From Methanosarcina sp. KYL-1 (GTDB lineage Archaea > Halobacteriota > Methanosarcinia > Methanosarcinales > Methanosarcinaceae), in contig NZ_VOUA01000003.1 in NCBI RefSeq assembly GCF_024372725.1, positions 1 to 64,000 on the forward strand: a stretch of 64,000 nt of DNA. The letters are read 5' to 3'. This document shows, piece by piece, positions 1 through 8,591 of this stretch (position 1 is its first letter; the number at the start of each line of letters is the position of its first letter). The position numbers and the translations under genes were made by a program. A model generated the notes under the pieces. That model saw only the letters and a program-made list of their open reading frames with translations, was not told where the DNA came from and ran no database searches.

Positions 1-140
1 ACTCAGGTTCTGGAACTCAGGTTCTGGAACTCAGGTTCTGGAACTCAGGTTCTGGAACTCAGGTTCTGGAACTCAGGTTCTGGAACTCAGGTTCTGGAAC
101 TCAGGTTCTGGAACTCAGGTTCTGGAACTCAGGTTCTGGA
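1..140. repeat. Ten perfect copies of a 14-bp tandem repeat
   Basis: The unit ACTCAGGTTCTGGA is repeated ten times without a mismatch up to base 140 and may extend beyond the window edge. It lies just past the 3' end of the minus-strand MarC gene, so it is noncoding downstream DNA. No open frame or promoter is visible in it. Confidence 0.95.
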
Positions 141-180
141 AATCCCGGCTTTGTAAAACCCCGGCTCTGTGAAATCCTGC

Positions 181-822
181 TTAAACAAGTTTTCCGAGCA
201 TTGGAAAAATATTTTTTATTCCAGTTGCGACCAGGTCCACTGCAAGGGCTGCAAGGAAAAGCCCCATGAGCCTCGTGAAGACCAGCATGCCATTGTACCC
301 TATGAACCTGTGGATCCTCCTTGAGAAGAGGAACATTAACAGGGAGATTGCAAAAGTAAGCACGATTGCAGCTAAAATCATGATTTTTTCCTGAAATCCC
401 GGGGCAGTTCCCATAAGGACGATTACTGCACTGATGGTACCGGGGCCGGTCAGGAGCGGAAGTGCGATTGGAAAGATCCAGATGTCCTCTCTTTCCTGCG
501 AACGGTTGATTTCTTCTTCCGTGATGCTCTCTGCCGAGATCTTTGCGTGCATCATATCGAATGCAATGGTAAAGAGCAGGATGCCTCCTGCAATCCGCAG
601 GGAGTCAACATTGATGCCGAAAACGCCGAGGAGCTTGTTTCCCAGGACCGCAAAAAAGACGGCTATTATGCAGGCCAGGATAACGGCTTTCTTTGCGATT
701 TCGTTTTTTTCATGCAGGGTCATGTTGCTTGTCAGCGAGATGAAAGTCACGACTCCGCTTAAAGGACTCACGATCACAAAGATCGAGAGGAATGCATAGA
801 TAAAAAAGCTAAAACCATCCAT
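181..822 (-). CDS. MarC family integral membrane protein
   Basis: This 213-residue protein has about six hydrophobic segments and the LLTGPGTI motif (around residues 123-130) typical of the MarC/UPF0056 family. Family members are inner-membrane proteins of uncertain transport function; the name comes from a locus once linked to multiple antibiotic resistance, a link that was not upheld. Length is normal for the family. An ATG start with an archaeal TATA box about 55 bases upstream fits a monocistronic gene. The only neighbour is the divergent hydrolase gene. The substrate cannot be inferred from sequence. Confidence 0.9.
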   Translation of the reverse strand: MDGFSFFIYAFLSIFVIVSPLSGVVTFISLTSNMTLHEKNEIAKKAVILACIIAVFFAVLGNKLLGVFGINVDSLRIAGGILLFTIAFDMMHAKISAESITEEEINRSQEREDIWIFPIALPLLTGPGTISAVIVLMGTAPGFQEKIMILAAIVLTFAISLLMFLFSRRIHRFIGYNGMLVFTRLMGLFLAALAVDLVATGIKNIFPMLGKLV

Positions 823-1204
823 TTTGCGCCAACTACCCCTGAAGTTTAGTTAGTTTAGCATTTGGCACGGTACTACTATATTTATTTATTGGAATATCTC
901 TTTCTCAGTAAATTTATCTTTGAGGTAGGTCATCTGTAGGGTCATCTGTAAATGCAAGACCTTCATATCTGACCACCATACCCTGACATCCGGGAAGTAT
1001 CTGGATGTATCCGGGAACTACCTGGATGTTTTCCACCTCTGGTTCGCCGCAAGGGTTTTAAAATAAGTAAAAGGATATTAAATAGGCGTTTAAAGATCGA
1101 AATTCTATTAAAAATTGAGCCCGCAGATTTTGTTGCGTAGAATTTCTTTCAGGAATTTAGAACTTTAGAGAACCTGGAACTTATTTAGAGCTTTTCAGGA
1201 ATCT
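823..1204. other. Gene-free stretch upstream of the hydrolase gene
   Basis: Apart from the MarC promoter I see no gene. Short imperfect repeats occur (a 'gtcatctgta' pair near 930-950 and a 'tccgggaa.ta' pair near 1000). From about 1140 the DNA degenerates into 'ggaact' units that lead into the tandem array at 1205. Confidence 0.6.
873..888 (-). promoter_or_regulatory. Probable archaeal promoter of the MarC gene
   Basis: Read on the minus strand this stretch gives AAATAAATATAGTAG, an archaeal box-A-like sequence about 55 bases before the ATG at 822. Transcription would begin near 855-860. Confidence 0.45.
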
Positions 1205-1314
1205 GGAACTCATTTGGAACTCATTTGGAACTCATTTGGAACTCATTTGGAACTCATCTGGAACTCATTTGGAACTCATTTGGAACTCATTTGGAACTCA
1301 TTTGGAACTTATTG
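1205..1314. repeat. Ten units of an 11-bp tandem repeat ahead of the hydrolase gene
   Basis: The unit GGAACTCATTT is repeated ten times; eight copies are exact, and the fifth and last differ slightly. The array happens to be open in the frame of the downstream gene, which makes an apparent start at 1214 possible. The periodic peptide it would encode looks like translated repeat DNA and not a protein domain. Confidence 0.92.
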
Positions 1315-1345
1315 GGAATCTAAAACATTTCAGGAATTCGGAACC

Positions 1346-2053
1346 ATGATATCAAAAAAATCTTATTCACTGACTGCCGTCCCCATGGGCCACTCCAATG
1401 CTTACCTCCTTACGGCCGGTGGTTCCGCAGTTCTGGTAGATACCGGTTGCCCCGGTAAAATCAACAAGCTCGAATCCGCTCTCCGGGAAAACGGCCTGGA
1501 TTTTCCTGACCTCGGCCTGGTCATCCTTACCCACACCCACTATGACCACGCAGGGTGCCTTGCCGAAATCAAGGAGCGCAGCGGGGCAAAGGTCCTGGTG
1601 CATGAAGCAGAGGCAGGCTGCTTGGAAAAGGGCTATACTCCGTTTCCTAAAGGCACCATGTGGTTTTCCAGAATCATTTCAGGGCTGGCAAACAGCCTGT
1701 TTGCTTTCAGAGCAAAGTACGTACCTGTAAAACCTGACATTGTAATTAATAAAGAGTATGACCTTGGGTACTACCTGCCAGGGACAAAAGCCCGTGTCAT
1801 CCCCACGCCGGGGCACACCGAAGGTTCGGTCTCCGTAGTCCTCGGAAATGAAGAGGTAGTCGTGGGAGATACGCTATTTAACGACTTCCCTAAGACTGTT
1901 TTTCCCCCCTTTGCAAACGACGAAAAACAGCTTTTTAGAAGCTGGGAAAAACTGGCCGAAACAAGCTGTGCGACCTTCTACCCCGGACATGGAGGTGCGC
2001 TCTCGATTGAAAAGCTGGCGGATTCATATAGAAAACTGAGCAAAAGGGTCTAA
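1346..2053 (+). CDS. Metallo-beta-lactamase-fold hydrolase
   Basis: The 235-residue product carries the metal-binding THTHYDHAG motif near residue 66, the later histidine in TPGHTEG, the aspartate in VGDTLF and the C-terminal histidine in YPGHGG. Together these are the usual di-zinc ligands of the fold. The family includes glyoxalase II-like thioesterases and many uncharacterised hydrolases; nothing visible fixes the substrate. I prefer the ATG at 1346 because the longer frame from 1214 reads only through the 11-bp array. Shine-Dalgarno evidence is weak. Confidence 0.88.
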   Translation: MISKKSYSLTAVPMGHSNAYLLTAGGSAVLVDTGCPGKINKLESALRENGLDFPDLGLVILTHTHYDHAGCLAEIKERSGAKVLVHEAEAGCLEKGYTPFPKGTMWFSRIISGLANSLFAFRAKYVPVKPDIVINKEYDLGYYLPGTKARVIPTPGHTEGSVSVVLGNEEVVVGDTLFNDFPKTVFPPFANDEKQLFRSWEKLAETSCATFYPGHGGALSIEKLADSYRKLSKRV

Positions 2054-2174
2054 TCCCAATCATCCCTATACCATTTTCAGCAATAGCTTACGTTTTCCGA
2101 AAACGTTGCGTTTTTCGTAAATAGCCTGGCTTAATTCAGTTTTGTATCCCGGAGAGTACTAATCTGGAGTATTA

Positions 2175-2828
2175 TTGAGCATTATCGAGCATTATCGGGA
2201 TTCTTTTTTGTATAATCAGGTAATTATAATTATTACAGATTTGAGTTCAACAGCTTCTTCCGGGGGGTCTTTACTGAAAGCTGAACCAAAAATCCAACCG
2301 ATAGGTAAACGGAAAACTCCTGAGACGTCTCTTGGACTGAGCGAAAGGATTACGATTGATACGCCTGCAGGTAAAATGCCGGTCCGAACAGGATTCAAGC
2401 TTTATGAAGATGGGAGCATAGAATCCGTAGAGCCGGAAGAGCCGGTTCCCGTCAAAACCCCTCTCGGCTCAATAAATGCGTAGGATGCAAGCGCAATAGG
2501 CATCGATGCGGATAAAAACTCCCTTGGCTTTGACAGGAACGGCAAATTGGCTTCCCTTGCCACCTTCGATATCATTACGGCCAAAAAAAGCAGCGGTGAG
2601 ACGAAGATCACTTTCTCGAAGCTGAAACCGGGCCCAATGGAAGACTACGAAAAAGTGCCGATTAAGTTGCACTTTGGCGATGATACCGTAACTGTTGATG
2701 ACGGCAGCAGCGCAAACGAGTACAGGATATCGGAATCCACGTTCAAAATCACAGGCGGAGACTATACGGAAGTAAAAACCTGTGGGGACTGCTCCAGCTA
2801 CAAGGGCTGCAATGTAACCTGGCTTTAA
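2175..2828 (+). CDS. Conserved hypothetical protein interrupted by an in-frame UAG codon
   Basis: Two open frames, 2175-2480 and 2484-2828, lie in the same reading frame and are separated by one TAG at 2481-2483; the true stop is TAA. Protein-like sequence runs smoothly across the amber codon, from TPLGSINA to DASAIGIDADKNS. From memory, related bacterial and archaeal proteins of this type have an ordinary residue, often Tyr, there. The C-terminal part has a CGDCSSYKGC cysteine cluster. Methanosarcina can decode UAG as pyrrolysine, so this may be one 217-residue protein; it could also be a nonsense-mutated pseudogene. No ATG precedes the amber codon: TTG codons at 2175 and 2241 are the candidate starts, and the N-terminus may be lost. 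Confidence 0.55.
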
Positions 2829-3007
2829 CCGCATTCCATTTTTACAGGTCGTGTGTGTCGTCCTGTATTAAGATTGCCTTTGTACCTTGTGTATGCATAT
2901 GTGTATGCATACACAGAAATCAGGCCCTTCGTCTGGACCGGCGTTCAGGCAGCTCAATATTCCCCTCTTAGTTAAAATGTTTCTCTTAGTTCAATGTCCC
3001 TTTTAGT

Positions 3008-4210
3008 TCAAATGCCCCGCTTCTGCAAAACAAGCCATGCACCAAGAACCAGGGTCCCACAGCCGAGAGCAATTCCTCCCAAAACCGGAATCTTATCGGC
3101 CCAGTCCAGGGAAATGAACCACATCCCGACAGCGCCCAGCGTGAAATATGTGAAAATCAAAAGGGAGGAAGCAGACCCTGCATCCCTGTCGACCTGCTCA
3201 AGCACAAGGTTGTTGCTCGGCGGCCGGCTCAGGCCCATCGAAAAAGTTATCAGGAACATAGGGAGAGCAAAGCTCCAGGGGCCTTGCTGTCCGGCGATGA
3301 GGAGAAAAACACCTCCCAGGAAAATGCCTGCAAAACCGACGGTCATCAGGTGCCTGGAGTTGATGCTTCTTGTCAAGCGGAGGCAGGAGAAGGAGCCGAC
3401 CATCAGGGCAAGGGCGTTGAAGGCAAAGAAGTAACTGTATTTCTGTTCATTCAGGCCGAACTCGTTTACGTAAATGGCAGAAGAACCCGCGATGAAGCTG
3501 TACAGGGGAAAAAGGCTGACTGACATGACCAGGACCATGATAATATAGGAGGGGTTGAGCAGCAGCCGGCCGTAAGCGTCCATTACCTGGGAAATAGGTA
3601 TATCGGACATCACTTTCAATGTTTCCGGGAAGCGGAGGACACCCAGCATCCCGATTACTCCCATAACTGCCTGCACAAAGAAAATCCAGGGCCAGGAGAA
3701 ATCCACAAGGATCCAGCCGCCAACGACGGGGGCAAGCATGGGGGCAAGAGCCATGATAACCGCTATGTAGGCCAGGATCCGTTCCCGCTCCGGGCCTGAA
3801 AAAATGTCCTTTGTCATTGCCATAGACAGGGAGGAACTGGCAGCAGCTCCTGCAGCCTGCAGGATACGAAAGCCGATCAACATGGGGGCGCTGGATGCAA
3901 AGGCACAGAGCAGGCTTGCCAGCACGTAAACCGTAAGTCCGGTGAGGAGGGGACGGCGGCGGCCGAAGCGGTCGGAAATCGGGCCGTAGAAGAGCAGGAA
4001 AAATCCGTAGGTGACAAAAAAGCAGACAAGGATGAGGTTGATAACCGAGAGGGGCTGGTTCCAGTTCTCGGCAAGGGACGGGATGGCGGGTAAAATCATG
4101 TCCGTGGACAGGGCAGGAAAGGCGGTCAGGAGGGCCAGAAGGGGTATGGCTCCCTTTAAGTTTCCACTCAGTCTCCTGTTTAAATTATCTTCTTTTTGCT
4201 GGAAAGACAT
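3008..4210 (-). CDS. MFS drug-resistance transporter, Bcr/CflA type
   Basis: The 400-residue protein has about twelve hydrophobic segments and the family loop motif between TM2 and TM3, seen as GPISDRFGRRRPLL near residues 75-90. The N-terminal pattern (TDMILPAIPSLA) is typical of the Bcr/CflA subfamily of proton-driven multidrug exporters. Length and topology are complete. The gene is alone on the minus strand. The exported compound is unknown. The start is the ATG at 4210, and the preceding 500 bases hold no other gene. Confidence 0.9.
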   Translation of the reverse strand: MSFQQKEDNLNRRLSGNLKGAIPLLALLTAFPALSTDMILPAIPSLAENWNQPLSVINLILVCFFVTYGFFLLFYGPISDRFGRRRPLLTGLTVYVLASLLCAFASSAPMLIGFRILQAAGAAASSSLSMAMTKDIFSGPERERILAYIAVIMALAPMLAPVVGGWILVDFSWPWIFFVQAVMGVIGMLGVLRFPETLKVMSDIPISQVMDAYGRLLLNPSYIIMVLVMSVSLFPLYSFIAGSSAIYVNEFGLNEQKYSYFFAFNALALMVGSFSCLRLTRSINSRHLMTVGFAGIFLGGVFLLIAGQQGPWSFALPMFLITFSMGLSRPPSNNLVLEQVDRDAGSASSLLIFTYFTLGAVGMWFISLDWADKIPVLGGIALGCGTLVLGAWLVLQKRGI

Positions 4211-4722
4211 TGCGAATTCCTTTTGCGTTTTTAGTGGCTAACGAATCAGTAAATGGTTGCATATGAAACTAATCTGATGGATACAGGATACCAGGATAGT
4301 ATATAAGAGTTATCAATGTGGAAGTGATCCCCGGTGTGAAGTAAGCTTGCCCTTTCCCGCAAAATGGTTTGAAAAAAGTTGCCTAAAACTTTACCCAAAA
4401 ACTTTTTCTAAAAAACTTCGTCTAAAACTTTGTCTAAAACCTTCGTCTAATTCTAAAATTGAGGCTGCATTTTATTGTCTTCTTATGAAAAATGAAATTG
4501 TGCCGGCAAGTTTCTGCATTTTTTCCATGAATTTTATGAAAAAGCCGGTCGTGCAGGCACGACCGGCGAGAGCATGGGGTTGTACGAACTGACAGAACCC
4601 CGGCTCCTGTTTGACTGAGGTAAAATACGGGACTTTACCCGCCTGCATGTCTGTATGCTATCCCGACTTCGTTTTCAGGCCCCATCTTTTTTTAACCCGG
4701 AAAGCGTAAAAAGGATTTAAAC
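4211..4722. other. Gene-free spacer with degenerate repeats and a strong hairpin
   Basis: The stretch holds imperfect copies of an 'aaaactttgtcta' unit near 4380-4450 and the palindromic hairpin at 4544-4567. Several stop-interrupted frames are present and no coding signal. Confidence 0.6.
4530..4585 (+). ncRNA. Repeated hairpin element, copy 1
   Basis: A perfect 11-bp palindromic stem (GCCGGTCGTGC at 4544-4554, GCACGACCGGC at 4557-4567) is followed by GAGAGC and GGGGTT. The same layout (A-rich 5' flank, CCGG-containing stem, G-A-G rich 3' flank) recurs at 8490, 17377 (minus strand) and 21989 with compensatory stem changes, which suggests a structured RNA or a mobile palindromic repeat. Function unknown. 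Confidence 0.5.
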
Positions 4723-5529
4723 ATGAAACACTTAAGAAAATACGGCTCCCCTCCCTTCGATATAGCCGTCATCCACGGCGGCCCCGGTGCTCCCGGGGAA
4801 ATGGCTCCCGTAGCCAGGGAACTCTCTTCTATTGATTCTTGTGTTTCCTCCAGCTATGCCCGTGGCGTCCTTGAGCCCCTTCAAACTGAAACGACCCTTG
4901 AAGGCCAGGTCAGGGAACTGAAAACTGTTTTGGAAGAGCATGGAATCCTCCCAGTCACATTAATCGGTTTTTCCTGGGGGGCAATGCTCAGCTACATTTT
5001 CACAGCCAGGCGCCCCGAATTCGTAAAAAAACTCATCCTCGTCGGAAGCGGCCCCTACGAAGAAAAATACGCAGCAAACATCATGCAAACCCGGATAAGC
5101 AGGCTCAGCAAAGCAGAAAAAGAAGAAGTCTTTTCCCTGATGGAAATCCTGGACGGCCTTTCCCCGGAAAAGAAAAACGCTTCCCTGGCCAGATTCGGGG
5201 AGCTGATCTCCAGGGCCGACTCATACGACCCCCTTCCCCACCCCGACGAGGTTCTGGAATGCCGGTACGATATCCACAAAGGCGTATGGGAAGAAGCCAG
5301 TGAACTTAGAAGCAGCGGGAAGCTTCTGGAACCTGGAACGAAAATCAGTTGCCCTGTGGTCGCAATCCACGGGGACTATGACCCGCATCCATTTGAAGGG
5401 GTAAGAGAGCCCCTTTCCCGGGTCCTGAAGGACTTCAGGTTTATTTTGTTGGAGAAGTGCGGGCACAGGCCGTGGGTTGAGAGGCAGGCGAAGGAGAGGT
5501 TTTATGATGTGCTTAAGGGTGAAATTTAA
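4723..5529 (+). CDS. Alpha/beta hydrolase, proline iminopeptidase-like
   Basis: The 268-residue protein has the HGGPGAPG oxyanion-type motif near residue 19, the nucleophile elbow GFSWG near residue 87, an aspartate in GDYDPHP and the C-terminal histidine in KCGHRPW. These complete a Ser-Asp-His triad. The HGGPG signature is shared with prolyl iminopeptidases and related esterases or haloperoxidases, so cleavage of small amide or ester substrates is likely but the exact one is unknown. Length is normal. It starts at the ATG at 4723 after the hairpin spacer and stands alone. Confidence 0.85.
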   Translation: MKHLRKYGSPPFDIAVIHGGPGAPGEMAPVARELSSIDSCVSSSYARGVLEPLQTETTLEGQVRELKTVLEEHGILPVTLIGFSWGAMLSYIFTARRPEFVKKLILVGSGPYEEKYAANIMQTRISRLSKAEKEEVFSLMEILDGLSPEKKNASLARFGELISRADSYDPLPHPDEVLECRYDIHKGVWEEASELRSSGKLLEPGTKISCPVVAIHGDYDPHPFEGVREPLSRVLKDFRFILLEKCGHRPWVERQAKERFYDVLKGEI

Positions 5530-5692
5530 TCAAAGATATAGCAAAAACTGAAGAGATTAATGTGGTTTTGTGCACTGTTGCTGCCATTCTTACCCGTTGC
5601 TGTTCTAATAATTTTCTCTCTTTTTGGAAAGATATTTCAGGGTATAACTCAAATTTATGTAAAGTTCATTAATTTTCACACTGGGTGAGGAA

Positions 5693-6310
5693 GTGTCCAA
5701 AGTTAACAAAAAAATATCAGGGTTCATGATATCAATTCTGGTCTGTATGCTGTTCCTCTCTTCAGTTTGCTCCGGAAAAGAGCTGATTACGGAGAAACAG
5801 GTGATCACATACCATGATGATACATTCGAGGATGAAAGCGAGAACTGGAAAGCAAGATACGAATTGAGCGAAACCCATGTATTCATAACAGCAAACCGCA
5901 AAACCCACTATGACGGGGAACTTGAACATATTCTCTTCGTAACTTACAAAGGTAACCTCTCGGATTTACCTTCCCCTAAACGAATTAACATTTCTTATGA
6001 TGCAGGTTCCTGGGGAGGCGGGAGAGTTGACTCTTTTAATCAGGAAGAATATGTCTTCAAGCGTGGCGCCAAAAGAAAATTAATAAGTGAGCGGAGGCCC
6101 ATTCTCGAATATATCATAGACCCTGTCTGGATAAAGGAGCAAAAGCCCATCTTCGAACACACGATAGGCTTGATTTGCACCTCTCCAAACACTGTTTATA
6201 TCCACCACGAAGCTTCGGGAGGGGCTGCTATTTTCGAAAATGATACGGTAAAGGTCACAGTGGAACTGGACGGCCAGATAGAAACCCTGGAACTGAGGAG
6301 TGCTCAATAA
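5693..6310 (+). CDS. Hypothetical exported protein
   Basis: The 205-residue protein begins with a basic then hydrophobic stretch (residues 6-28, ending FLSSVCSG) that reads as a signal peptide; the Cys hints at lipidation but does not fit a standard lipobox. The rest is beta-rich and mainly polar with no motif I recognise. The start is the GTG at 5693, preceded by GGTGAGG at suitable spacing. The gene stands alone between the hydrolase and the convergent superoxide dismutase gene. Confidence 0.65.
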   Translation: MSKVNKKISGFMISILVCMLFLSSVCSGKELITEKQVITYHDDTFEDESENWKARYELSETHVFITANRKTHYDGELEHILFVTYKGNLSDLPSPKRINISYDAGSWGGGRVDSFNQEEYVFKRGAKRKLISERRPILEYIIDPVWIKEQKPIFEHTIGLICTSPNTVYIHHEASGGAAIFENDTVKVTVELDGQIETLELRSAQ

Positions 6311-6567
6311 TTATTCCGTTCCCCTAATACGGACATAGTTGCAACTGGGTATTGGAAAACAACTACAAAAATAGCAACCGTAATGGAATATCCCCGTCGT
6401 TATCGGCAGTAATCAGGGATAGAAAAGATAAAGAATAGCAAGAGCCACTACATGATCTCTTGCTTTTCATTTCGTTTTTCTTTTCGCTCTCTCTTTTCGC
6501 TTTACTCCTTGACTATCCGTTTCCCTTATTATCAATTCAACAGGAGTTTCCCGGTACAAGCCCGGAA

Positions 6568-7191
6568 TTATTCAGTGCCGTATTTTTGAACCTTCCTGAA
6601 GTATTTGTCGATTTCCTCCCAGTCAAGGATATTCCAGAACGCATCTATGAATTTGCCCCTTTCATTCTTGTAGTCCAGGTAGTAAGCGTGTTCCCACACA
6701 TCTATATCCATGAGGATCGGGAAGTCCGGGACCAGGTTTACGTTATGCTTTTCTACCTGCATGATCCCGAGCCTTTTTGTATCGTTGCAGAAGGTTAATG
6801 CTGCCCAGCCGGAGCCTTCCACACTTGATGCGATCTGGGAAAACTCCTTTTTGAACCTCTCAAAAGACCCGAAGTCTTCTTTGATCATTTCAGCCAATTC
6901 GCCTACAGGCTCTTTGCTCGCATTGCTTGCAGGAGTCATCTCCCACCAGAAATAGCTGTGAAGGACGTGCCCCCCCAGGTTGAAAGCCAGGGATTTTGCA
7001 GCTGTTTTATAATCAAAATCCGTGTTTTCTTTCCTTGCTTTATCCATCATTTGCAAAAGTGAATTCGTATTATTCACATAACCCTGGTGGTGTTTGTCGT
7101 AGTGTATCCGCAGCTGTTCTTCGGAAATATAAGGTTGCAAATCGGCATAACCAAATTTCAAAGGCGGTAATTTATACAATTCTTTAGCCAT
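6568..7191 (-). CDS. sod: Superoxide dismutase, iron/manganese family
   Basis: The protein disproportionates superoxide to oxygen and hydrogen peroxide in the cytoplasm, protecting oxygen-sensitive methanogenesis enzymes. All four metal ligands are visible: His in IHYDKHH, His in GGHVLHSYFW, and Asp and His in MDIDVWEHAYY. The length of about 207 residues is typical. Two ATGs exist: the one at 7197 directly abuts the Shine-Dalgarno GGGGAGG, while the one at 7191 lies six bases from it, so I chose 7191 (N-terminus MAKELYK). The metal (Fe or Mn) cannot be decided by eye. Confidence 0.95.
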   Translation of the reverse strand: MAKELYKLPPLKFGYADLQPYISEEQLRIHYDKHHQGYVNNTNSLLQMMDKARKENTDFDYKTAAKSLAFNLGGHVLHSYFWWEMTPASNASKEPVGELAEMIKEDFGSFERFKKEFSQIASSVEGSGWAALTFCNDTKRLGIMQVEKHNVNLVPDFPILMDIDVWEHAYYLDYKNERGKFIDAFWNILDWEEIDKYFRKVQKYGTE

Positions 7192-7197
7192 ATTCAT

Positions 7198-7723
7198 CCT
7201 CCCCTATGAGAATCAACCGGTTTCACAGAATTTGTTCCGGAAAGTCTGTACTATCCAGTCCAGGAAAATTAATTTACAAATCCTGCTAACCAGTTTCCCC
7301 CGTGCGTTGTGTTAACAGAGAATCTATCTATCAAACTACTCTGCTGCCGTATCTCCTCAGATAAGGCATCTCCTCATATGTATTGAATCGCCATCTGGCA
7401 GTTCCGGATGAGGATGTAGTTTTGCTGGTATTTATATTAAAACTGAATGATATAAACTTATTGGGCACTCTATATAGAAAATCGATCTGATGGATTTGTC
7501 AAAATAATTGACCGAATATATCTGTGACAGAATAATTCGTTCAGGGAATCCTGAAGTTGTGGAGGGGATTTGCAAATAGGAGGTTTCAAAAGTTGAAAAT
7601 GTGGGGTTTAATGCGAGGAAATATCCAGAGCGGCGGGACCGAAATTTAGATTGATCATTTGATTTTCACTTAGCGGGGACCAAAAAAAGTGAAAAAAATT
7701 AAAATTTTGTCGACGGCGGTATC
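7198..7723. other. Gene-free spacer
   Basis: No open frame or repeat worth naming. Regulatory DNA for superoxide dismutase is expected at its left end, but I could not pick a convincing TATA box. Confidence 0.55.
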
Positions 7724-8029
7724 TTATGGAATCCCACACAGACGGCTCAATTTTTCCATCTGCTCTGCGGCAAATTTTTTATACTCTCCGGCTTCCATGA
7801 CAGGGAAGACTTCGACCGTGCATAAATCAGTAAATGGGAAATTGTAAGCCATATAGTCTTCAATGGTCTCTACATCATAAAGGGTAATGACACGCCCCCC
7901 TCCGGCATCAAACCACTGGTTAATGATTTTCAGCCCATTTGGGAAATCCATGCTTTCCACCAGTTCCCACCGTTTAAACAACTCCATGCCCTGTTCAGGC
8001 TCAAATGTTGTTATGTCCAGCAACAGCAT
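7724..8029 (-). CDS. DUF3303 family protein
   Basis: The 101-residue product matches the small DUF3303 pattern: an N-terminal MLLLDITTFEPEQ, a central GGGRVITLYDVE and a C-terminal ferredoxin-like alpha/beta arrangement. Members are soluble and uncharacterised. The frame extends to 8044, but the ATG at 8029 is preceded by GGGAGTGG at good spacing and matches the family N-terminus. It is a single gene with its own TATA box. Confidence 0.8.
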   Translation of the reverse strand: MLLLDITTFEPEQGMELFKRWELVESMDFPNGLKIINQWFDAGGGRVITLYDVETIEDYMAYNFPFTDLCTVEVFPVMEAGEYKKFAAEQMEKLSRLCGIP

Positions 8030-8093
8030 ATTTTCCACTCCCACGATTGGTTTTTTAAATTATTCAATTTTTATCTAAAATGGAATATAAAAT

Positions 8094-8108
8094 ATAGAAG
8101 CTATATAC
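8094..8108 (-). promoter_or_regulatory. Probable promoter of the DUF3303 gene
   Basis: On the minus strand this reads CGTATATAGC, an archaeal TATA box. Initiation about 25 bases downstream leaves a short leader containing the GGGAGTGG ribosome-binding site. Confidence 0.5.
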
Positions 8109-8482
8109 GTTTCGTAAGAAGGATAGAATTTTTTAGATGAAATGAATAGTGGGGGGCCGGAGTTATTTTTAAATCTTACTTCTTTATATTTTGGCGGTTT
8201 TTGGCAGCTGCGTGAACCTGGCCGGAGTAAACGGAATGGCATATCCCACCTTTCTTGTCCCGAGCGCCAGCGAGGCCAGAGCCGTTTGACAAAGAATGTT
8301 CAAAAGCTGAATGAAAGGAAAAAAGGCAAGTTTTAAGCTTTTCTCCGCATTGAATGACCAGCCCCTTACTCCAATTTTGGGCTTTGCTAAAGTCCTCAAA
8401 TCGAGTTGCATTGGAGTTACTATCACCTGAAAAACAAAGGCAGACTTGCCAGGTTTCTGCGTTCTGGCTTATGATTTTTTAT

Positions 8483-8525
8483 GGAAAGGCCGGCCGACTT
8501 CGCGGCCGGTGAGAGTCTGGGGTTA
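8483..8525 (+). ncRNA. Repeated hairpin element, copy 2
   Basis: Stem CCGGCCG (8490-8496) pairs with CGGCCGG (8503-8509) around an ACTTCG loop, preceded by GGAAAG and followed by TGAGAG and GGGGTT, as in the other three copies. The stem bases differ from copy 1 but stay paired. Function unknown. Confidence 0.5.
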
Positions 8526-8591
8526 TGCAAAACATTGTTTGCTCAGGAAGCCTCGTTGACCGAGGAAAAAACAAGATTCAATGGCCACTCT

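Larger units (their letters stand above)
8045..8591. other. Gene-free spacer between DUF3303 and MATE genes
   Basis: Besides the promoter at its left end and the hairpin element at 8483-8525 I see no coding signal. The flank of this hairpin (ggtttctgcgtt) resembles the flank of copy 1 near 4510, so the shared element is longer than the stem. Confidence 0.55.

Noticed and set aside
1214-1345. N-terminal extension of the metallo-hydrolase
   Set aside because: The codons are a translation of the 11-bp tandem array and give a periodic peptide unlike any domain; the ATG at 1346 starts the conserved protein.
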